A stretch of 64,000 bases of DNA from Bimastos eiseni (GCA_959347315.1 OY365822.1:7338714-7402713), one strand, 5' to 3'. Shown: positions 1 to 13,800, counted from the stretch's first letter. The notes: generated by a model from the sequence alone, not told the origin. Program-made: numbers and translations.

Positions 1-189
1 AATGCACCCGTAGTTACGTCTCTTATATTCCTGATCATCCGTCTTCTGAATGTTGGATTGTTTGGAACCTGGTGGATAGTGAATAACCCTAACCATTCGA
101 TTACGTCTAGTGCTGTCTTCTCTCATTTCCTGCCGAACTGCCATCCCATTTCATCCAACATTGTGGACATCAAAATGGCAGCATTTTTA

Positions 190-392
190 TTTTCCACAAA
201 AACAGCATCTTGCTCTTTCTGTCTCTGCCTCTGTCTCTGCCCATCTGTCTGTCTCTGTCGTTGTCACTGTCCCTCTATCACTCTGTCTATGACAGATAGA
301 TAAATAGATAGACAGATAGATAGAAAGACAGACTGTCTGCCTGCCTGTCTGATTGCCTGCCTCTCTATCTGTCTGTCTGTCTATCTATAAGA

Positions 393-423
<31 letters not shown>

Positions 424-590
424 TCTGTCTCTCTCTCTCTATCTCTATCTATCTATCTATCTATCTATCTCTGTCTCCCTTTTGTTTCCCCTTGTGTCCC
501 TGTATCTCTCTCTCCCTGCCTCTTTGTCTGTTTCTGTCGTTCTGTATCTGTATCGCTGTCGCTGTTTTTTTTTCTGTCTGGCTGTCTCTG
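190..590. repeat. CTGT/CTCT tetranucleotide microsatellite
   Basis: Degenerate run of TCTG, TCTC and TATC tetranucleotides. Every open frame in it is low complexity (Leu/Ser/Cys-rich), so no coding is inferred. It is followed at about 593 by TATATAGCGCC, the reverse complement of the GGCGCTATATA element tail seen many times in this window. The first 190 bases show no gene. Confidence 0.85.
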
Positions 591-639
591 TTATATAGCG
601 CCTTATAAGAACCTCTCGAAGGCGCAGATGAAATGAAAT

Positions 640-1000
640 GCCAGTCTCAATATAGGGCACAGGAGGGGACGACGCTAATGATCATTTTCATCATTTTCGT
701 TAAACTGAAACCATTACTAATAAAAGGGAGCGCAAGATGGAAGAAAGTTAATTAATTTTTAGGTTTTTAGTATTAACGAGATCGGCATTTAGACTGGTAT
801 TCCTGCTTTACCCTTCTCCACGTGATATTACGTTACCATGTCTTACTTTACAGCGTCTTATCTCAACCTACCTTACTTTGCCTTACCCTGGCCAACCTGG
901 TCTTTGTTACCCAATTCCATTGACGACCATTTCAAAGAGGTCTCCAGCTAATAAAATTTGAACTGCGCTTCATGACAATGGCGCAGCGCCGACTGAGTGT
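640..1000. other. Unassigned stretch, no gene seen
   Basis: Mixed-composition sequence without a convincing exon. The stretch around 805-900 has a loose TTACC/CTTAC periodicity. Confidence 0.5.
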
Positions 1001-1290
1001 ATGACTAGAAGGAGGAGAAGGAGGGGGAGAAGGAAGATGAGGAGAAGGAGGAGGCTGAGAAGGAGGATAAAGAGGGGAAGGATATGGAGAAGGAGGAGGG
1101 AGGAGTAAGAGGTGGAGGAGGAAGAAGAGAAGGAGGATGTGGTGGAGACGAAGGATGTTAAGAAGGAGCAGAATGGAAAGGAGAAGAAGGAGGAAGCGAG
1201 AGAAGGAGGAGAAAGGTTAGGAAGAGGAGGAGAAGGCGGAGGAATGGAAGGAGAAGGAGAAGAAAGGGTAGGAGGAGGAAGAGTGGGAGG
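1000..1290. repeat. Purine-rich GGA/GAA tract
   Basis: About 290 bases almost free of pyrimidines on the plus strand, made of GGA and GAA triplets. Such mirror-like purine tracts can form triplex DNA (known property); no gene is implied. Confidence 0.85.
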
Positions 1291-1394
1291 ATGTACGTAA
1301 TCCCACTACTGCCGGAGACAATCTCTCTTCTCATTGATGCGTTCCAGGCAGACCGGTCAGGCAGGCTTTTCCTCTTCAACGGCTATGGACAGAA

Positions 1395-1790
1395 GCACGA
1401 TGTATGTGCCTGTCTCCGTCTGGATGCTTGCCTGTCTCCCCCTATTTCTCCTCCCTCTTCCACTTCTCCTCGTGTCTCTCTATCTGTTCATCTGTCTGTA
1501 TGTCTGTCTGTCTGTGTGTCTGTCTCTGTCTGTCTCTATGTATGTATCTCTGTCGGTCTCTGTCTCTTTCTCTGTCCGCATGCTATTCTGTCTCCTCCTC
1601 TTCCTCCTCCTACTACTACTCCTCCTTCCATTTCTCCTACCGTCCATCCGCCACTCTGACTGTCTGTCTGTCTGTCTGCGTGCTTGTCTGCATCCTCCAT
1701 CCTCCCCTACTTCTCCTCATTCTTCCACTTCTCCTCCTGTCTCTCTGTCCGTCCGTCTGTATGTCCGTCTGTCTTTCATTGCCCTTCAAG
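1395..1790. repeat. CTGT/CTCC pyrimidine-rich microsatellite
   Basis: Interrupted TCTG, TCTC and CTCCTC repeats. The three overlapping long frames here give only Ser/Leu/Cys runs. Confidence 0.8.
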
Positions 1791-2084
1791 CCTCCAGTCG
1801 TCCTTTCTACCGCTCGATGCAATTATCTATACACGCACCGAAGTCCGCCATCACCGAGTCAAAAGAATGGGACTCCGTCTGGCGCTAGCAACATCAAATC
1901 TCCACGTCCAGGGGGGTTGAGTCCGTCTCCCACCCAGATGGGACGCAGTAATTGCAGCCAGTCGGACGACAGGAGCAGCGGCCAAAGAAGTCATCGAAGC
2001 ATGACGAATGACGGGTGCCTTGCCGAACCTTAAAGGCCTCGGATGGGCCACCCAGCGCTCCCCCTTATAACCAGGCCCCTCTAT

Positions 2085-2300
2085 TGATTTGGATTGACGA
2101 CGCTGTGTGATAATAAATATCGTCAGCGTCGCCATCCTTCTTTCTGCAGACTTGGGACTGGCACTGCACGAGCGCGAACAGTGGCGAGGTTTCGCCATTC
2201 TGTAGAGGCTTCAGTCTATCGACACTGTGGGATAACATAGATCTTTAGCCCGTATACAGACTTGGGACTGGCACTTTCAGGGCGCAGGCAGCGGAGGATT
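2085..2300 (+). repeat. Two copies of a dispersed repeat (CTTGGGACTGGCACT family)
   Basis: GACTTGGGACTGGCACT occurs at about 2150 and 2260, each preceded by a GATAAYA-like block. Related copies are at 15590-15690, 21455-21540 and 41795-41870, where the block reads GATAACAAAGATC then CCTCCTCCTTTAT then CTTGGGACT. A multi-copy interspersed family is visible; its class is unknown. Confidence 0.6.
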
Positions 2301-2639
2301 TACCGTTTCGTTAACCACGTGGCCGTATTTATTGCTGTGCATCACAGACCAGTAGGACTGGGCCGAGCGCCAATGCGGACTTAGCGATGAGCCGAGCGCT
2401 TGCGTTGCAGTTAGCAGTCGCTGCACCATTCGTCGCTTGATGGCAGCAGAAGCGCTGGGCAAATGACAGCAGAGGTTTGGCATAAGCTGCGTGGATGGGT
2501 ATAGTTGAGCCAAGGACAGGAGGACGTCTGTCCCCAGTGTGGCCTCTGTAGTCAAATGGATGTGAGCAGCGGTGGAGGATTGAGGACATCGGTTGAGGCC
2601 GCGTTTCTGGAAACATCGCCCGGTTTCAACGGCAGATAG

Positions 2640-3240
2640 TCACATGACGTGTTTCAGTTGACTTGGTTGACATTGACTTGTTGTTGACTTGGTTGAAATT
2701 GTCGGGTTGACTTAAGTGGTAACTGGTTGTTGGCTTGATTACGATTTTTTCTGGTTAAATGAGTTAGTATTTACACGAAGACTTCGTTATGATTAGCTAA
2801 TTTATTCAACAATTGTCTTGAATCGTTGACATAGTTAGAATTGATTTGTTGGCTGTTGACGTGGACATGTTGACGTTCTTGGTGCTTATCCGCCGACCTT
2901 TTTGCTTGTTTGCTCCTTGTCGTTTTGATTTTGCTGGCCTTAGTTCGTTCACTTGATTTACATAAACTTGGTAAGCTATTGGCATTAATGTGTTGACGTG
3001 GTTGATATTTGACTCTGGACTTTGTTGACTTTAATTCGTTTTAGTTTATCAGTTTGCATTGACTCATTGACGTGGTGGTTGACATTTATTTGTTGACGTG
3101 ATCGACATTAACTCGGTAAGATGTTGGCATTAGCTTGTTGACGCTGTTGACAATAACTTCTGGCATTGACTCGTTGAAGCCGTTGAAGTTAATGTGTTGA
3201 CGTGTGAGGCTGCGGTTGACATTCAGTAGACCTGGTTGGC
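2640..3240. repeat. Degenerate TTGAC-rich minisatellite
   Basis: GTTGAC, TTGACGTGG and GTTGACATT recur every 15-25 bases over about 600 bases, just upstream of the candidate first exon of the SOL-1-like gene. The copies are diverged. It looks like an old minisatellite; a promoter role is possible only by position. Confidence 0.6.
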
Positions 3241-3276
3241 ATTGGTAACATTGTCGACAGTACCTGATTGCGCAAG

Positions 3277-3376
3277 ATGGCGGCCGTTGTCGTTCAGATG
3301 GTTGCCATGGTGATTCTAGGTACCATGGAGACAATGGTTGCTGAATCTGACCAGCTCTACAGTCCAGAACATCACG
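3277..3376 (+). CDS. sol-1: Candidate first coding exon (signal peptide) of SOL-1-like gene
   Basis: ATG in a good context (CAAGATGG) opens 33 codons. The N-terminus is hydrophobic ([13 protein letters not shown], about residues 2-14), with a plausible signal-peptidase site near VA-ES. The exon ends CAC G|GTCAGT, phase 1, which is exactly what the next exon (starting TG...) needs; the junction codon is GTG. The donor hexamer GTCAGT is shared with two other donors of this gene. There is no homology support because signal peptides are not conserved. Another exon in the 7.2-kb intron could replace it. Confidence 0.45.
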
Positions 3377-3451
3377 GTCAGTCACGATCCAAGGTCACAT
3401 TGAAGAATAAAAGCAATTGCTTCCATTTTACTACTGTTGTTATTGCTATTG

Positions 3452-3541
<90 letters not shown>

Positions 3542-3822
3542 AAAGTAGTAGTAGTAGTTCTTGTTAGGGGTGGAGTAGAAGTAGTAGTAGTAGTAGTAGT
3601 AGCAGTAGTACGTGGAGTAGTAATTGGAGTAGTAGTAGCAGTGGTAGGTGGAGTAGTAGGTGGAGTAGTAGTAATAGTAGTATTATCGTTATCATCATCA
3701 TCATCATCATTATTATTATAATCATTATAACTTTTGTTATAATTACTATTATTACTATTATCATAAGTCTTGCTATATTATCAAAATAATCATCATAGTA
3801 TTACTATTATTATTAATATTAA

Positions 3823-3860
<38 letters not shown>

Positions 3861-6800
3861 TACTATAAATATTATTTTTATTATTATTATTGTTACTATT
3901 ACTTTCGCTGTTATTATTGATGTTGCTTTGTTTTTGTTTTCGTCGTTATCGTTCTTAAAATCCATCATTAAAAAGTCATCACTTCCATTTCCATAATCAT
4001 CCTATAATACTAAATGATTGAATCACCTAATCGCATTGTCTCGGCACTTTTAATGTATAATGCGATTTTCCCATCCACTCAGCAGTCTGTCTCGGCGATT
4101 CGTTGCTGGTCGGCAGCTGTCACCTCTGACCCATAGACGTTGAATACGATGTCGAGATCGGCATCGTCTGTGTGCGGACACAGTCTCCTCGTTCACTCTC
4201 GCTGGTTCCCATAGCAGTTCCCCTTGTAGTATCGAGGACCACGTGGGAGGTGGGGGATGCGGCAGAAGCGGGAAGAGGGAGGAAACTGTAGTGAAAGAGG
4301 AGGAGAGGAGGAGAGTAGGTGGGGAGATGGAAGAAACTGCAGGGGCCGAGGAAGAGTATGCTACGACCTGACTGCAACAACTTCATATAGCCGTAATAAC
4401 GCACAGGGCGTCAACCGACGGCGCACGAAAACAAATCCGAAATCATGTCAGATCCAAGGTCAGTCCTAAGAGACAGAAAGAGTCTAGGAAGGATTGGCAA
4501 GGGTAAATAAAAACAGATCGAAACGAACCTAGAGACTCAGCGGTCTGAACGGCGTGTGGTAATGAATTCCAAAACTTTGGACTGGCAACATGTTGAATTT
4601 AATTCGTTGCTCAACAGGGAGCCAATGCAGTGGTTTAAGAACGGGTATTATGTGGTCCCACCTATGAGAGCCAGTGACAACCCTGAGTTAGTGGGATGAT
4701 GGAAGAAACTGCAGCAGTGGAGGAAGAAGTCAGTGGGAATGGAGAAGAAACTGCATGGGTGGAGGCAGACGCGGCGATCTCGTTTGACACATTTCCTACC
4801 CAATGAGTTGGGTAGGAAATGGGGGAGGACACACGTATAACTTGTCCCTTTTCTTTAAAAATTGGGGATGACTTGTCCCTCTCGACCCCCTCCCCCGGGA
4901 TCGCCGCCTCTGGGTGGACGTAGGGTAGGTGGGGATGGTGATGGAAGACACTGCAGAGGTTGAGGAAGAAGGTCCGTGGAAGAATGGAGATTAGAAGCAG
5001 TAATGATGAAGAGGAGGAAGGAGGCAACAGGGAGGATAAGAAGAGTGGAAGGGGCAGTGGTAGAGTGGAAGGGGCAGTGGTAGAGTGGAAGGGGCAGTGG
5101 TAGAGTGGAAGGGGCAGTGGTAGAGTGGAAGGGGCAGTGGTAGAGTGGAAGGGGCAGTGGTAGAGTGGAAGGGGCAGTGGTAGAGTGGAAGGGGCAGTGG
5201 TAGAGTGGAAGGGGCAGTGGTAGAGTGGAAGGGGCAGTGGTAGAGTGGAAGGGGCAGTGGTAGAGTGGAAGGGGCAGTGGTAGAGTGGAAGGGGCAGTGG
5301 TAGAGTGGAAATTGAATGGGGAGGTAAATGGAGGGGCGGAGGAGGAGGTGGAAGATAATTGGAACTCAATGAGGAAGGGAGACACGGAGATTGGATAAAT
5401 GGTAATGGGAAAGGACAAACACTGGTAGAAAGAGAGAAGAACGGATGGGAAAACAAGATGGAAGGATGGATAGTTAAAGGCAGTGAGTAGCGGTTAAATT
5501 CAGCCGGACCTGAGATCTGGAACCTCGGATTTGAGATCCACCACCTTAGCCATAAGATCCACCACCCAACAGATAAGATCCGCTAATTAGATACATGTTT
5601 TTGTTTAGAAAAATCAACCATACGCACGTTATTACATATGTTTTATGCTTATCCGATGATCAAATAGCAATTATATATGTTATAGAGTCACTGCTTTGCC
5701 TGACTCTGGCTTAAGTTTCTGATTTATAAATACGTGGACATTGCGAAGATCCGGCGCCTATGGATGCGTTATTTAACCACTGGCAGTGAGGAATGTTGAG
5801 AGGCAGGGTGGGATTGTTATGGTGTGGCAGTTAGGGATAATGGGAAGCAGCCTAAGGCAGGGAGAGATGTGGACGAGCAAAGAGGATATTGAAAGGCATA
5901 AGGAAGGATAATGAGATTGAAAAAAACCAAGACAGTAAGAGGCAGGAAGGAATTATGGTATTGAGGGTGGGTATAATTTTGCATCTTTGTGAAAATGCCC
6001 GCGGTTAATATGGTTGCACATAATTATAAGGACCCGCAAGGTTGGAGGAGAGTTGGTGAGATGGCGGATAAAACTGCATATATATTTTTTTTCTTACATA
6101 GCGAGAGAGGTTTACCATAGAAGAGACAGACGAAGAGAAAGACAGACAAAGACACACTCATTATTACAAAGAGTACAGAGGGAGACAGACAGTAAGACAG
6201 AGAAAGAGACCGAGAGGGAGGGAGAGAGTGGTTATAGATAGACGGAGAAAGAGGGAGAGAGAGAGGGAGAGAGGAGGAAAGGAGGGGGAGAGGGTGCATG
6301 TGACGCAGGGAGGGAGAAAGGGAGAAAGGAAACGAGGGAGAGAGAGTGGGAGAGAGAGAGAGAGAACACTAAGGTTAGGATTGTACAAGGATGGATAGAG
6401 GGAGTAGGTACAAGCAGACGGCGCTGCGGTGGATAAGCGACATGAGGCCGATAAAGGGTTGGACGGATGAGAGAGAGAGCGAGGGAGTGCATGGATACTT
6501 TGGGGAACGCGGAAGATGGCCGAGTGGCATTATGGGAATCATGGGATCATGGCTGAGAAGAGATAAGGCTACAAGGACGGGTAGATAGATGGATGGATGG
6601 ATGGATGGATGGATGGATGGATGGATGGATGGATGGATGGATGGAATGAGTAGGCACGCGAACGAGTGAATGAAGGACGGAACTAGGTATTCACTTATTG
6701 TGGGAATTTATATAGCGCCAATGAAGAAATAATCTCTGAACTGAAGCAAACGATCTTAATTGTCACTAAGCAATATATATATATATATATATAATGCATA

Positions 6801-9800
6801 GGGCATTACGTACGTACGCATTAGAGCTTGCAGTGGACCTACCAAATATCCAAGGACAGCAGAGATACTTTAGTCGTACACGTCGCCGCTAAATGGCTGC
6901 GTCAGGAGCTGCTGATGATGATGACGATAATAATTATGGCTATGATGACGATAACGACGACGATGACGATGATGATGATAGCTTTTTTATCAGTCATCAG
7001 TTTGTTTATGCTTTTATGTTGTCTTCTCGACGAATGTGAGTGGTCAGAGGTTTGTACGTGTGGGGTATGGGTTGGTGGGGGCTTGGCCTAGTTGGGTATG
7101 GGAGGGGGTTTGGGTGTGCGTGTGTGGGTTTTGGTGACTGTGACTATAGGAAACGAGTGACATTTGATGGAAACAATGCCTTCTTAAATCGATTACTTTG
7201 CGGCTAATCAAATTTCTACGAAGGAAGCGGAGTCTAAATTAGATCCACTGATCGTACGACAGAATCTGCTGACGACGCCGTATAAAGCTGTAGTGTAAGA
7301 CCGGCGCCGATACGTAAAGTAAATGTGAGACTTAATCATGGTGTGTCTACTGTTGGCAGACAACAATGTAGTGAGAATGATCATATCGTCTTCACTGTTC
7401 GTTGTTGTTTCGTGGCCACGTTTCAAATGCTCACACACACACAAATATGTATGTATATATATATATATATATAGGTATTTTGCAAAATGCCTGGTTTCAG
7501 TGGTTTCACACATTCCTGTGATATATATATATATACATATATATATACATATCTATACATATATATACATTATACATATATATATATCAGCATACATGTA
7601 TATATATATTTATAGAGAATCGAATGTGTGCTCATATGCCTACACTATGGCAACACTATTGGGTAAATTTGCCAGCGTATACCATAGCAGAACTATCCTC
7701 ATTAAAACAGTCCACCACTACTGTCATGAATTTATTATCAGACTGTCACGCTGCTTGTGATGGCTCGTTCGTCTTCTCACGTGTTTAATTGTTCACTTTT
7801 CCCTTTGTATCATTGTTCTAGCCAGATGTCCCTTTGTTTATTCTGTGACTATTGCCCTATAAAACAATTTCGACTGGCATTCAGCTCGGAACTCAGCGCC
7901 ACTGAATTTCGTCTCCGAGTGAGGCTGTGGTTATATAGCCATCGCGCCTGGTTCGCGTAAAAATCAGCACAATCTTCAGATGAACCGAATTCAAATGGCG
8001 GTTACTATTATATCGAATTTCGGCGAATTTTGCAATTTGAAATTTAAAATGTCCAATTATCGGAGTTGAAAGTAGATCATATGCTGAAAATAGTCACGTA
8101 GACCAAGAAACACGCATTTGAATTCACCTTCTCTAAAATTGTCATATCGCCAGAGCGTTCTGTTGGTAAGTAGGCCTATTTCTTGCAACATACGGAACAA
8201 TTTTAAACTTCGCAGTTGATATTCAGTCTCTATATCTTCTCTGTTTACTTTACTATCCAGTCTCTATATATTTCCGTTCTTTTGTTTACTTTACAATCCA
8301 GTCTCTATAGCTTTCTGGTCCCCTTTTCATTCGTTTTTAAGTCCATTTGCCTTTAATTGTTTTCCCACCTCATCCCTTCGTTGCCTCAAGACTTCATTAT
8401 TTCCTCGGGGCTGTCACGCTGAGAGCGCTTCTGAACAGTTAGTACTGCATTAGGCGCTATATAAATCAACAGATTTGACCCACATTGTTCGTTCGTTTGT
8501 CCAGCTCTCTGTTCATTTTAAGTCCACGTTGCTTTGTACGTCCAATTGTCCGTTTAATTGTACGCATGTTGTCCGTCTGATTGTATATGTGGACTACGTC
8601 AATTTCAATTTGTCTATTTGTCTTTCGATTTGTGCATCCGTTTGTATACATCTATTGTGCACCCATTGTTGCTCGAGTAAGGAAAACATAGAGAGAATGA
8701 CTAACTAATTGACTGGCTGATTGATTGACTGGTTGACTAATTGACTGACTGACTGACTGACTGACTGACTGACTGACGGATTGACTGACTGACGGATTGA
8801 CTGACTGACTGATTGACTGGCTGACTGATTGACTGGCTAGCTGGCTGATTGACTGGAGTGATTAGTTGAACAACTGTCACGGAGAAATTAGAAGAATGAT
8901 TGCAATAGGAAACGAGGCGTTCTCAAGAAGGAGAGAACTTCTGAGAAGATAACTAAACGATAAAGACTGATATGCAATGTGGTGCTGTACGGGTCAGACA
9001 CGTGGACCATGAGAAAAGATGACATACGAAGACTCGAAGCTCTTGAAATGTGGACATGGAGAAAATGGTGAAAATTAGCTGGACAGAACGTCAAAACAAA
9101 TGAAGATGTAATGGGAAAGATCGGAGAGGAAAGAGTCCTGATACACAGAATAAGAGCGAGACAAAAATGGATTGGACACAAACTGAGCGGAAACTCGCTA
9201 CTATAAACAGTCATAGTAGGAAAAATGAAGAGAAGAGGGTCAAGAGAAAGACCAAGACAGATAATGCTTGCCTGGATGATGATACGCACATAGATGGATA
9301 TGGAAAGCTGAAAGAAGAGGCCGAACGTCAAGAGGAGTGGCCACGTCGAACACTTAAACCTGCCCATGAGGCAGAGAACTAGAAGAAGAAGTTATCTGTT
9401 AATTTGTACTGCCATGTTTTGTACAACTGTCCGTTTGTATGTCCAGATGTCCATATGCCCGTTCAGTTGTCCCACCCTGTGTCCGGCTCTTTGTTCCATC
9501 CATTAGCTTTTCCATTTGCGGGCTGTTTGTCCATTTCAAGCTTGTTACTGAAGTTGCCAGGGTGGCCAAAGCTGAAGCCTGTCAAGTAGCGAGAGTGTTT
9601 TGATGCACACAATACCCTCGTCGATCAACGGAAGAGACAGATTGATAGAGAGTGAGAGAGAGTGAGAGAGTGAGTGAGAGAGAGAGGGAGGGAGGGAGGG
9701 AGCAAGATTGATGATGTACGAGGGAGAGAGAGCGAGAGTGAGTGAGATAGCGAACGAGAGTGAGAGAGAGAAGGAGAGAGAACGTGGCAGAGAGAGAGAG

Positions 9801-10820
9801 AGTTAGAGAGAATGAGACAGAGACACAGATAGACAGAGAGAGTTTGAGGCAGAGAGCTAGAGAAGGAGAGAGAAAGAGACACTGCGAGAGATACGGGCAG
9901 AGATAGATAGAGAATGAGAGAGAGAGGGAGAGAGAAATACAGAGAGAGAGAAAGACAGAGAGAGAGAAAGACAGAGAGAGATTGATGAGGAATGGAGGCT
10001 GTGAAAGACATTGATAGGGAGACAGAGACAGAAAGAGACAGAGAGACCTATAGAGAGACGGAGAGACACAAATGGACAGAGGGACATAGGCGTACTGGGG
10101 AGAGACATAGAGAGAGAGAGACAGAGACAGAGAGAGAGAGAGAGGTATAGCAAGTAAGAGCGAAAGGATAAAGACATTGGAACAGAGAGAGAGAGAATGA
10201 CTAACTTATTGACTGACTGACTGACTGACTGACTGACCGATTGACTGGCTACCTGATTGATTGAGTGGCTGCCTGATTGATTGACTGGCTATCTGATTGA
10301 TTGACTGGCTGCCAGATTGATTGATTGATTGACTGGCTGCCTGATTGATTGACTGGCTGCCTGATTGATTCAATGGCTACCTAATTGACTAGCTGTCTGA
10401 TTTATTGACTGGCTACATGATTGATTGACTGGCTACCTGAATAATTAACTGACAAACATATTGATTTTAATGAACGATACTAGCATATTGAATGATTAAT
10501 CTGACAAAACTACTTAATCTATTTTTTTTTTTTTTTTATCAATAAATATAGGCCTAATTTTGTTGTCATAGTTATCGAGCTGTATAATACTGATGTCAAT
10601 TTGTTATCTTTGTTAGTGACCGACTGTGATGTCCTCTTCGTTAGTACTCAGCGTAAGAACGGTACCTTCATCTCTCCCAACTTCCCGAACTCCTATCCGT
10701 CGGACGTGACGTGTCGATACAGTTTCCAGGGCCAGGGAACGGAGCGAGTTCAACTCATGTTCACCGAGTTCGATCTAAAACATCCGACGGAAGCACCCGA
10801 CGAATCGGAGTCAGTGTCTC

Positions 10821-10851
<31 letters not shown>

Positions 10852-13800
10852 TCGTCTGTCTATCTGGCTGTGTGTTTGTCTGTGTAGCTGTGTATCTGTC
10901 AATGTCTGTCTCTTTATGTCTGTCTGTCTGTCTGTCTGCGTCTCTTTATGTTTGTCTCTCTGCCTGTGTGTCTTTCTATCTGTCTATCTGTATTTCTATC
11001 TGTCTATATGTGTGTCTGTCTGTCAGTCTGTCTGTCTGTCTGTCTATCTGTCTGTGTGTTTGTCTGTGTATCTGTATATCTGTCAATGTATGTCTCTGTG
11101 TCTCTATGTCTGTCTGTCTACGTGTCTTTATGTTTGTCTCTCTGCCTGTGTGTCTTTCTATCTATCTATCTGTATTTCTATCTGTCTATATGTGTGTCTG
11201 TCAGTGTGTCTATGTGTCTGTCTGTCTGTCTGTCCATCTGTCTGTCTGTATAATAATATGTTCCTATGCATTTGTTTTGTTTTGTTCTATGGTTGTTCTT
11301 CCGTTTAAATATGTCGCTTTGAATTACATGATCCCTCAGCGAATATGGGATATGAGTAAAATTAAGAAATTGTGTCAGTAGGCTTCACGTCGGTCTTACA
11401 ATCATTGTGTTTGTCATTGGTTTAGTAATTGAAACTGACAAGTTTGCAGTAAGATTACCCGACTGGGTGTATAAAAGCAGTCTACAGATGATATCAAGAG
11501 GTAACAAGAGTCAAATTTTCTGTGTTTCCGACAGACTTTTCAATATTTCGTCCATGTTTCTAAGAATTGCTTCTCTGTTTGGTCTATGTAGGTCTGGGTG
11601 TGAGGAATCGGACACTGTGACTGTCAGTGTACATATAGGAGGCGTTCCCAAGGACCTTGGTACCTTCTGCGGTCGCAAGAGACCCCCAATGCTCATGAGT
11701 CACAACACTCACATGGAGGTCACGTTCACGTCACGAAGCGCAGCCTCTGGAATGGGATTTCGGGCCAATTACAGTTTCATCACAGGTTGTACAATCAGTA
11801 CCCCAATTGTTCATACTCAACTGGATGGGTGGGTAGGCGGTTGGATGGATGGATGGATGGATGGGTGAGTAGGTTAGGGTGGGAGGGAGGGACGGAGGGA
11901 GGAAGGGAGGGACGAACGGACGGATTAACGGATGGTTGGATATCTAATATGTGATGGAGTGTTACCATGTCAGTTGGATGGAGACAGTGGAGATTGATCG
12001 ATTGGCATTTCCAATCGCCGCCATCTTTGCTTCATTCGACACGTATTTCAATGTTTGCCAAAATATGCTTTAATCCACAGTTCTTCGTTCAATCGCCTAA
12101 TCAATCACTTCTTCATCCATCAATCAATCGATCATCCATCCGTCCATTAATTCATCCATCCATCCATCCATCTGTTCATCCGTCCATCCATCCACCCGTC
12201 CGTCCATCAATCTATCAATCCATCCATCCATTCATCAATCCATCCATCTGTTCATCCATCCGTCCAATCATCCATCCATCCATCAATCCATCCATCCCTC
12301 CATTCATCCATTCGTTTAAGATTCCTATTGACTCGACTATGAATTTAACCTTTCCTGTACTGTCACTCGCATCTGCAGCTACTTCCACTCGCGTGTGAAA
12401 ACCGACCTCTTCAAACCTCTCAACCCTCGTACATTCATTCGTCATCTATTCGCCATCCAACCACCTGAGTCTACTCTCTAAGCATCATACCTTTCCCTCT
12501 CTCTCGGCCTCCAATCTCATCCTCTGCGAAACTCTGCAACCGCTTCTTAGCGTAATGTAATTCAACAGCCAATCGAAATCAAGCACACAATTTTACCTCA
12601 GGTATCTTGTAGCTTACCCACAGTTGATAATGGGGTTATCTATTATACGGAGTCAACCATTGTACTAATGGTCCGATTCTTTTATGTTGTGCAGATTACG
12701 GGATCAAGTCCGGTCAACGGAACACTAGCATGGGTCAGTTACGTGTCCAGTCCATTCTTATCAATTTCAAATTCAGTTGAGCCATACATGAATAACTAGA
12801 TTTTAATATTGAAATAAATCATAATTAATAACTATAAATTGTCTGTTTATAATAATAATTTTCCCGTTGACGACAAAGATGCTGAAGGATAGAAGAGATA
12901 CGGGGCGCTTACAGAGTTATGGATTACACACGGGTGTGAAGAGCTGACGAGCCGAGTTGAATTCAACTGCCAAAGTAGCTTACTTTTCTCCTGCCAAAGA
13001 ACATCTAGCCTACTTCCTTTTGCCAAATTATCTTAATTTAATTCTGCTAAACTAGCTTTGATTTGCCAATGAAGCATGCCTTTCCTTTGCCAAAGTAACT
13101 AACATTTCTTCTGTCAAAGTAGCTTAAATTTTTCTGCCAAAGTAACTAGAATTTCTTCTGCCAAAGAAACTAGAATTTCTTCTGCCAAAGTAACTAACAT
13201 TTCTTCTGCCAAAGTAGCCTGACTTTCTTCTGCTAAAGTAACTAACATTTCTTCTTTCAAAGAAACTAGAATTTCTTCTGCCAAAGTAACTAGCATTTCT
13301 ACAGTCAGAGTAGCTTACCTTTCTCACGTCAAAGAATCTAATCGCTTTTATGCCAAGATGCTAACCGTTCTTTTGCCAAATTATATAGCTTGCCTCACTT
13401 CTGCCAAAGTAGGTCAACTCTCTTCTCTCGAGGTAGGCTAAAGTGGGTCAACTCTCTTCTCCCAAGGTATAGCCTACCTCTCTCCTGCTAAAATGGCTTA
13501 CCACTTGTCTGCCAAGTAGCGGATCATTCTGTTTATGATGACGTTGACTGTGATGATGACAACCGTTGTTGTTGTTGTTGTCTGAATTTGTTGCAGCCTG
13601 TGGCTTCGTCTTTCGCAGTAATATATCGACGAACGGTACGTTCACATCGCCCAACTTTCCAGGTCTCTACCCTCGCAACACGGAGTGCCACTACCTGTTC
13701 TATGGAGCGGAGAGCGACTGCATCTACATCACTTTCCCCTACTTTGATGTCGAAGGCATTTCACCAGGGTATATCACACGTCCATCTATCGATCGATCTG

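Noticed and set aside
4662..5456. 264-codon repeat protein
   Set aside because: Periodic product of the 20-bp minisatellite open in all three frames; no splice or homology support.
10872..11381. Cys/Val/Ser-rich 169-codon frame
   Set aside because: TCTG microsatellite in the SOL-1-like intron.
13460..13475. CTACCTC (let-7 seed) in SOL-1-like intron
   Set aside because: Intronic, so not a mature-mRNA target.
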